From Bacteroidales bacterium (GTDB taxonomy: Bacteria > Bacteroidota > Bacteroidia > Bacteroidales > UBA4181): a DNA stretch of 10,592 bases. The stretch spans positions 1 through 10,592 of the forward strand of contig JAQVSH010000049.1 in assembly GCA_028700615.1 (NCBI GenBank). Direction: 5' to 3'. Made by a program: the position numbers and the translations under genes. The notes below the pieces were generated by a model, which was not told where the DNA came from, searched no databases, and saw only the letters and a list, made by a program, of their open reading frames with translations. Shown one piece after another: positions 6,173-10,592 of the stretch (its first letter is position 1; every line of letters begins with the position of its first letter).

Positions 6173-7228
6173 TTATGATTCCTTGTAAAAGGAACGATAC
6201 CATTGAACAAACCTGGCCACTCCCTCTTCTATAGGAGTATAGGGATGGTAATCAAAATCTTTCTCTAACCCGGAAACATCGGAATGGGTCAAAGGAACAT
6301 CTCCTGCCTGCATGGGCAAATATTCTTTTACGGCCTCTATTCCCAGGGCTTTTTCCAACGCTTTTACATAATCCATTAACGGAGTGGGCGTTGAATTTCC
6401 AATATTGTAGATTTTATAGGGCGCAGAGGAAGAAGACGGGTCCGGATGCAATCCGTCCCAGCGAGAATCAGGGGCTGCAGGTTTTCTGATAATCCGGCTG
6501 ATGCCTTCGACAATATCACCCACATAGGTAAAATCTCTGACCATATTGCCCTGATTGAAGAGTTGTATGGGTTTCCCTTTGAGCATAGCTTCCGTAAACA
6601 GGAAAAGGGCCATATCCGGTCTCCCCCACTCTCCGTATACCGTAAAAAATCGAAGTCCTGTGGTAGGTATGTTGAAAAGGTGGCTGTATGAGTGAGCCAT
6701 CATTTCATTGGATTTCTTGGTGGCAGCATACAGACTTACCGGATGATCTACAGCATCGGTGGTTTTAAAAGGGACTTTCTGATTCAGTCCATACACACTG
6801 CTTGAACTTGCATAGACCAGATGCTTCACGGGGTATGCCCTGCAAGCTTCCAAAAAATTCAGAAAACCATAAATATTGCTCTGGATGTAAGTATCGGGAT
6901 GCGTCAGAGAATAACGGACTCCGGCCTGGGCCGCCAGATTACAGACGGCATCAAACTTTTCTGTAGCAAAAAGGTCCTGGATTTTTTCCTTGTCTTCAAG
7001 TCCCAGCTGAACAAAACGGTAAGCGGGGAATAGTTTACTCTGAACCGGAATCCCATATTGAATTTCTGCGGGATCAATGCCTGTCTGCCGGAGTCTTTCA
7101 TGTTTCAGGCGGATATCATAATAAGCATTGATACTATCCAGCCCCATGACTTCATCACCTTCCGAAAGTAATCTCCGAACCAGATGAAAACCAATAAAAC
7201 CCGCTGTACCTGTCACTAATATCTTCAT
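6173..7228 (-). CDS. NAD-dependent nucleotide-sugar epimerase, UDP-glucuronate 4-epimerase type
   Basis: This is a 351-residue extended SDR. Motifs in order: NAD-binding GTAGFIG (7-13) with Asp31 ending the second strand (GLDSINAYYD), LAAQAGVRYS (98-107), the SSSSVYG segment (141-147), catalytic Tyr167 and Lys171 (YAATK), GLRFFTVYGEWGRPDMA (191-207), and MVRDFTYVGD (229-238). The AGVRYS, YYD and WGRPDMA blocks are typical of UDP-glucuronate/CapI-like epimerases rather than GalE. These make UDP-galacturonate from UDP-glucuronate for capsule or LPS, in the cytosol. Its ATG lies 16 bp after the DUF6048-like stop, so it probably ends the lptD-side transcription unit. Other UDP-hexose or hexuronate substrates remain possible. 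Confidence 0.9.
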   Translation of the reverse strand: MKILVTGTAGFIGFHLVRRLLSEGDEVMGLDSINAYYDIRLKHERLRQTGIDPAEIQYGIPVQSKLFPAYRFVQLGLEDKEKIQDLFATEKFDAVCNLAAQAGVRYSLTHPDTYIQSNIYGFLNFLEACRAYPVKHLVYASSSSVYGLNQKVPFKTTDAVDHPVSLYAATKKSNEMMAHSYSHLFNIPTTGLRFFTVYGEWGRPDMALFLFTEAMLKGKPIQLFNQGNMVRDFTYVGDIVEGISRIIRKPAAPDSRWDGLHPDPSSSSAPYKIYNIGNSTPTPLMDYVKALEKALGIEAVKEYLPMQAGDVPLTHSDVSGLEKDFDYHPYTPIEEGVARFVQWYRSFYKES

Positions 7229-7244
7229 ACGCAGTCATTAAATA

Positions 7245-8036
7245 TTATTGTTCCACGTCTTTCAAAAAAGTTTTGTGTTGCTTCCAGATAGGGAGTGTAT
7301 AATATAAAGAAACGGCGGCGCTGAAATTGAAACCCTTGTACCCTTTGCCATAACCCGGAATATGCTGAGAGCCCAGCATATCGCTCTTAGATCCGTACAA
7401 TTTGAAACGTCCTGCAATAGAGGTTCCGATAAAAAAGTTTTTAAATAGTTCGGCCTTTGCCCCAAAAACCACTTCAGTCCAAAGAGCACTTTCTGAACGG
7501 GAAGGAATATTTCCGGTTATTTCGGAATCCCAGTATCCTTCACGCATCACGACCTGGTTGATTTCATGCGAATAAGAAGATCCTGCAAGCCTCATACCGA
7601 TAAACACCATGTCTTTGTGATAAGGATTGGAAGCTTTTCCCAGATTATAATCAAATCCGAGTTTAAGAAAAGGCCCTGAAGCACTGTACAGATAGCTTAA
7701 GGAGGGATCCGTCTTCTCCAGTTCATATCGGGTATATCCTAATTCGGCAACAAGGTACATATTGTCCTTGTATTCAAAATCCACAGAAGCAGAAAGGCCG
7801 GACTGACCGTTATCCATAAAAGAATTGGCCAGTCTGGAAACATCCAAACCTAACCGCAGGCCCTTCATGCGGACATATACCGGAATGGTATCGAGATAAT
7901 TAAAATCCACAGTATCCGCCTCCGCAGGATTGGACCTGATAGCGGGAGCCGGAGATTCCGGCCTTCCGGGTTGCTGGGCGATACTATTCCCCGGGAAAAG
8001 ACTCAGACAGATAATGAATACGAATATTTTCTTCAT
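7245..8036 (-). CDS. Exported beta-rich protein of unknown function (DUF6048-like)
   Basis: The protein has 263 residues. It starts MKKIFVFIICLSLFPGNSIA followed by QQPG, a clear cleavable signal peptide without a lipobox cysteine. After a Pro-rich linker come alternating aromatic/glycine strands (VRMKGLRLGLDVSRL, YLVAELGYTRYE, FLKLGFDYNLG, VFIGMRLAGSSY, EVVFGAKAEL, FFIGTSIAGRFKL), ending in SAAVSLYYTLPIW. This pattern suggests a small outer-membrane beta-barrel. I recall the Bacteroidota DUF6048 family having this look and sitting beside a DUF6452 lipoprotein, which fits here. The first 53 bp overlap the upstream gene in another frame; the start is still convincing because the signal peptide lies in the overlap. 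Function is unknown. Confidence 0.82.
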   Translation of the reverse strand: MKKIFVFIICLSLFPGNSIAQQPGRPESPAPAIRSNPAEADTVDFNYLDTIPVYVRMKGLRLGLDVSRLANSFMDNGQSGLSASVDFEYKDNMYLVAELGYTRYELEKTDPSLSYLYSASGPFLKLGFDYNLGKASNPYHKDMVFIGMRLAGSSYSHEINQVVMREGYWDSEITGNIPSRSESALWTEVVFGAKAELFKNFFIGTSIAGRFKLYGSKSDMLGSQHIPGYGKGYKGFNFSAAVSLYYTLPIWKQHKTFLKDVEQ

Positions 8037-8490
8037 TGACTTTCAATCCGGAACTATAGGTTTTTCCAATACCGGCATTTAAAATTTCGACGTTTTGAAT
8101 AAGATGATGTGTTGAAATCACGGTGTCCAGCACTCCGGCCGTTGCACAACCGCAATTTTCAGAAAGGAATTCCAGCCAGGTCTGATAATAAAATATCAGG
8201 GTATCCTTTTGCCCTTTCAGTTCAACCACAATCGAGGTTACTTCTCCGGAGAGATCAAAAGGAAGCAAATAAAGTTCTGACGTCCGCAATATAGTGCTAT
8301 CACGGTTCAGTCCGTGAACCCACAATGTATCTCCAGCAAAAGAAGTCTCAGAAACCTCGTCAAGATAGGTTCCCACAACAATAGAAGGGTAAACCGGATC
8401 CTCACAGTCATCATAGCAGGCGGTAACTCCCAAAAGAATGCCTGTCAGCAGGAACAAACCCGGCAACATCCGTTTCATGATTCCTTTCAT
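7984..8490 (-). CDS. Small predicted lipoprotein of unknown function (DUF6452-like)
   Basis: This 168-residue protein has a basic N-terminus, a hydrophobic stretch and the lipobox VTAC (Cys25), then YDDCEDPVYP. The sequence after it is predicted mostly beta, with LYLLPFDL and LIFYYQTWLEFLSENCGC; the cysteine-rich CGCA segment (about 113-116) is notable. It resembles Bacteroidota DUF6452 proteins, whose role is not known to me. Its ATG overlaps the ridA TGA (ATGA), implying coupling; a second in-frame ATG at 8478 (MKRMLPGLF) would also give a good signal peptide. Its last 53 bp overlap the start of the DUF6048-like gene, so the residues after about IRIHYL may be an extension past an ancestral stop. 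Confidence 0.8.
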   Translation of the reverse strand: MKGIMKRMLPGLFLLTGILLGVTACYDDCEDPVYPSIVVGTYLDEVSETSFAGDTLWVHGLNRDSTILRTSELYLLPFDLSGEVTSIVVELKGQKDTLIFYYQTWLEFLSENCGCATAGVLDTVISTHHLIQNVEILNAGIGKTYSSGLKVNEENIRIHYLSESFPGE

Positions 8491-8864
8491 TTTGCGGCAA
8501 TGGCTTCAATTTCGATCAGTGAATTCATGGGAAGTTTTGCCACCCCGAAAGCAGCCCTTGCAGGCGCGTTTTCAGTAAAAAATCTCGCGTAAACTTCATT
8601 CATTTCTTTGAACATAGACATGTCGGCCAACAGACAGGTACATTTTGCAACCTGTGCGTAGGAATATCCGGAAGCCTGCAGAATCGCCCCGATATTTTTC
8701 AACACCTGTTCGGTTTGTTCCGCGATACCTCCTTCCACAAGGGTTTCTGTGGACGGATTGATCGGAATCTGTCCCGAAATATAGAGGGTACCGTTTACTT
8801 CTACGGCCTGGCTATAAGGCCCGATGGCCTTAGGTGCGTTTACTGTTTCAATGACTTTCCTCAT
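8487..8864 (-). CDS. ridA: RidA family reactive enamine/imine deaminase
   Basis: The 125-residue protein has the standard RidA (YjgF/YER057c/UK114) length. RidA hydrolyses 2-aminoacrylate and related enamine/imine intermediates made by PLP enzymes such as threonine dehydratase, as a cytosolic trimer. Visible markers are IGPYSQAV (Tyr17), LYISGQIP (Ser30), and PARAAFGVAKLP carrying Arg103 together with Glu118 in IEIEAIA. These two correspond to Arg105 and Glu120 of the E. coli enzyme and keep the same 15-residue spacing, so the protein should be an active RidA rather than a divergent Rid1-7 member. It follows lptD by 74 bp and overlaps the next gene by 4 bp. Confidence 0.95.
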   Translation of the reverse strand: MRKVIETVNAPKAIGPYSQAVEVNGTLYISGQIPINPSTETLVEGGIAEQTEQVLKNIGAILQASGYSYAQVAKCTCLLADMSMFKEMNEVYARFFTENAPARAAFGVAKLPMNSLIEIEAIAAK

Positions 8865-8938
8865 ATCAAAAATTTTACAGACTCAATAGAACTTTTCCGG
8901 ATTTCTCCAGAGTGACCTCCGAAAGTATTCAAAGGTAA

Positions 8939-10592
8939 TTAAAAGCTTACATTATCATATTGTGATTTGTTTTTGCGATATTTCAAATCACTCAGCATAC
9001 TGGACTTCACATTAATCTGAAATCCATAATATTTATATTCTCCAAAAGGGGATATGTTCAGGGACATAACCCAACAGTGCAGATCCCTGTCAATGGTTAA
9101 GCTGGTATGTGTAACTTGTTTGCTTTCAACGTCATAACCAGTACTAAAGGCTATTTTCCATTTCGGAGTCAGGCTAAAATCTCCGTTCAGCCTGAGGGTC
9201 TGAAGTATATTCGCAGTATTGGATTGTTTACTGTAGGTAAAATCATAACTGGCAGAAAGAGACCAGGGTATGGAAAAATAATCATAAGGAAGAACTCCTC
9301 CCTGCATGGCAGGATTCACCGGAGCCTGTTCCGCAAGGGTTTCCCGGGGGGTTGATGCATCTTCCGGAGACAAATCTTCTGATTCGGATTCATCTTTTTT
9401 ACCCATCGTTCCGTCAATCCGGAAGGTAGGACTCAAAGAAAAACTGGTCAGCCGAAGAAATCCCCCATTCTTGATTAACAGCTGATTATAAGCTCTTCCC
9501 TTTTCATCCAGGGCATAAGGGCTGAAGGTTCCATTAAAGGTGATATTCAATTTGTCATCCATAAAAGTATTATTCCCCGAAAATGAAATATTGGAAAGTT
9601 TCATGGAGTCGGCAAACGGATTGTAGGACGCGTTGAACGCAATGTTTTCGAGTAATTTTATCTTTTTCAGTTCGCTTTCTTCGGTGGGTATAGTGTCTTT
9701 ACGGAAAGCACGGGGACGGATTTTGGCTTCAATATTATCCCTCAAAGAAAATGAAAAAGAACCGCTTTTTCCGGGCAGAGTGGGCGTTCCATACAGATAG
9801 CCATCATAAATGGAATATTTCTCCGTAAAATGTTGGGTAACCCCTTCGGAATCCACCTGGTCGTACTCCAGTGTGCGGTAGTAATCAGGCATAATAGAAC
9901 TCACATCAGGAACATAACTGAATCCGACAGAGGTAGTGATCACATTACGAACTTTTTGCAGGGTAGCCAAAGGATTTTTGGCCTGAGCTATGACATATAA
10001 TTTAGGCGCATAACTGATCGAAAGATTGGGTGTCACTCCGTGGGCATAGGATATTCCCTGAATCGTATCTGTCACCACCTTACCAAAGGTTCCGTCACTG
10101 TTGACATAGGTCTCGTCAAAACGTTTCTCCTGATGGTTTAAATACATCACCCCGGTATAGTTCATGGTGGGGGTAATATTGATTTGCTTGAGCAACTTGA
10201 TGTTCATACTGATGGGAATCGTATGTTTAAACCCGTTGACCATATGGTGGATGGCAGAATCGGAGAATAATTTGGTTTCTTTTCCTTTCAGGGTGTTCTG
10301 CATCTGTGCAGAATAGCTTAACTGGATATCCTGATACCATTTGGTCTCTCCGGAAATATTTTTAGGCCGGAAGGGATAGAATCTGTCCACGGTAAAATTC
10401 AGGGAGGGAAACATGATGGTCATTTGATCGGAACCAGAGCTCTGAGAGTGATTTGCATTGAGGGTCAAATGAAAAGGTTTGTTTGTCCAGTTTTTGGAAT
10501 AAGCAATACTGGATCGCTTGGTATTGGTCATCAATTGCGTGGTATTGGTATAATTGTGCAATTGATCAAACTTATTGGTACTAAAGTCAACG
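8939..10592 (-). CDS. lptD: LPS-assembly outer-membrane protein LptD, Bacteroidota type (C-terminal part; 5' end outside the window)
   Basis: The frame stays open to the window edge, giving about 551 visible residues; the TTG at 10561 is not a start, since upstream codons (VDFSTNKFDQ) continue the pattern. The sequence is a long series of alternating beta strands with Tyr/Phe girdles, as expected for the LptD barrel that inserts LPS into the outer leaflet. Characteristic parts are the NTKRSSIAYSKNW and PSLNFTVDRFYPF segments near the left of the protein, and the terminal block GEYKYYGFQINVKSSMLSDL with a final KYRKNKSQYD tail, typical of the Bacteroidota 'putative LPS assembly protein LptD'. 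A Ser/Glu/Pro-rich segment (around KKDESESEDLSPED) is probably an extracellular or periplasmic loop. The family is about 850-900 residues, so roughly the N-terminal third is missing. Confidence 0.87.
   Translation of the reverse strand, partial: VDFSTNKFDQLHNYTNTTQLMTNTKRSSIAYSKNWTNKPFHLTLNANHSQSSGSDQMTIMFPSLNFTVDRFYPFRPKNISGETKWYQDIQLSYSAQMQNTLKGKETKLFSDSAIHHMVNGFKHTIPISMNIKLLKQINITPTMNYTGVMYLNHQEKRFDETYVNSDGTFGKVVTDTIQGISYAHGVTPNLSISYAPKLYVIAQAKNPLATLQKVRNVITTSVGFSYVPDVSSIMPDYYRTLEYDQVDSEGVTQHFTEKYSIYDGYLYGTPTLPGKSGSFSFSLRDNIEAKIRPRAFRKDTIPTEESELKKIKLLENIAFNASYNPFADSMKLSNISFSGNNTFMDDKLNITFNGTFSPYALDEKGRAYNQLLIKNGGFLRLTSFSLSPTFRIDGTMGKKDESESEDLSPEDASTPRETLAEQAPVNPAMQGGVLPYDYFSIPWSLSASYDFTYSKQSNTANILQTLRLNGDFSLTPKWKIAFSTGYDVESKQVTHTSLTIDRDLHCWVMSLNISPFGEYKYYGFQINVKSSMLSDLKYRKNKSQYDNVSF

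Noticed and set aside
8865..8938. Promoter for ridA (TACTTTCG near the TAnnTTTG consensus)
   Set aside because: It has a mismatch in the core, no -33 partner, and the gap is short enough for read-through from lptD.

Overview
The window looks like chromosomal DNA from a Bacteroidota (Bacteroidales-type) bacterium. The reasons are a Bacteroidota-style LptD end, three '6-bladed beta-propeller' lipoproteins of the kind common in Bacteroides relatives, a -7 box of the form TAnnTTTG, and start codons that mostly lack a Shine-Dalgarno sequence. Species cannot be read from the sequence.

Left part (1-2324, plus strand): the last ~39 codons of an unidentified protein, then a short-chain dehydrogenase/reductase and a D-mannonate dehydratase of the enolase superfamily. 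The two enzymes fit a sugar-acid (hexuronate/aldonate) route in which mannonate is made or oxidised by the SDR and dehydrated to 2-keto-3-deoxygluconate. A 36-bp direct repeat lies between them, and its second copy carries the mannonate dehydratase start codon.

Middle (2315-5553, minus strand): three tandem, tightly packed paralogous lipoproteins predicted to be six-bladed beta-propellers (TolB-like/BF3164-like). They are visibly more AT-rich than both flanks. They probably form one operon read from a promoter near 5620. The last gene overlaps the mannonate dehydratase tail-to-tail by 10 bp.

Region 5625-6172 has no gene but is dense in repeats. One cluster of imperfect direct and inverted repeats carries the cores CGGTTCTGTC and GCACAGTGT. 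Next to it is a ~220-bp element bounded by an 18-bp inverted repeat with nested hairpins, which could be a MITE-like element or a structured RNA. This is the least explained part of the window.

Right part (6173-10592, minus strand): a compact run in the order lptD (3' part only), ridA, a small lipoprotein (DUF6452-like), an exported beta-rich protein (DUF6048-like), and a nucleotide-sugar epimerase of the UDP-glucuronate 4-epimerase type. From ridA onward the genes overlap or nearly touch, so they are probably co-transcribed. LptD and the epimerase both relate to surface polysaccharide; RidA is a general housekeeping enzyme.
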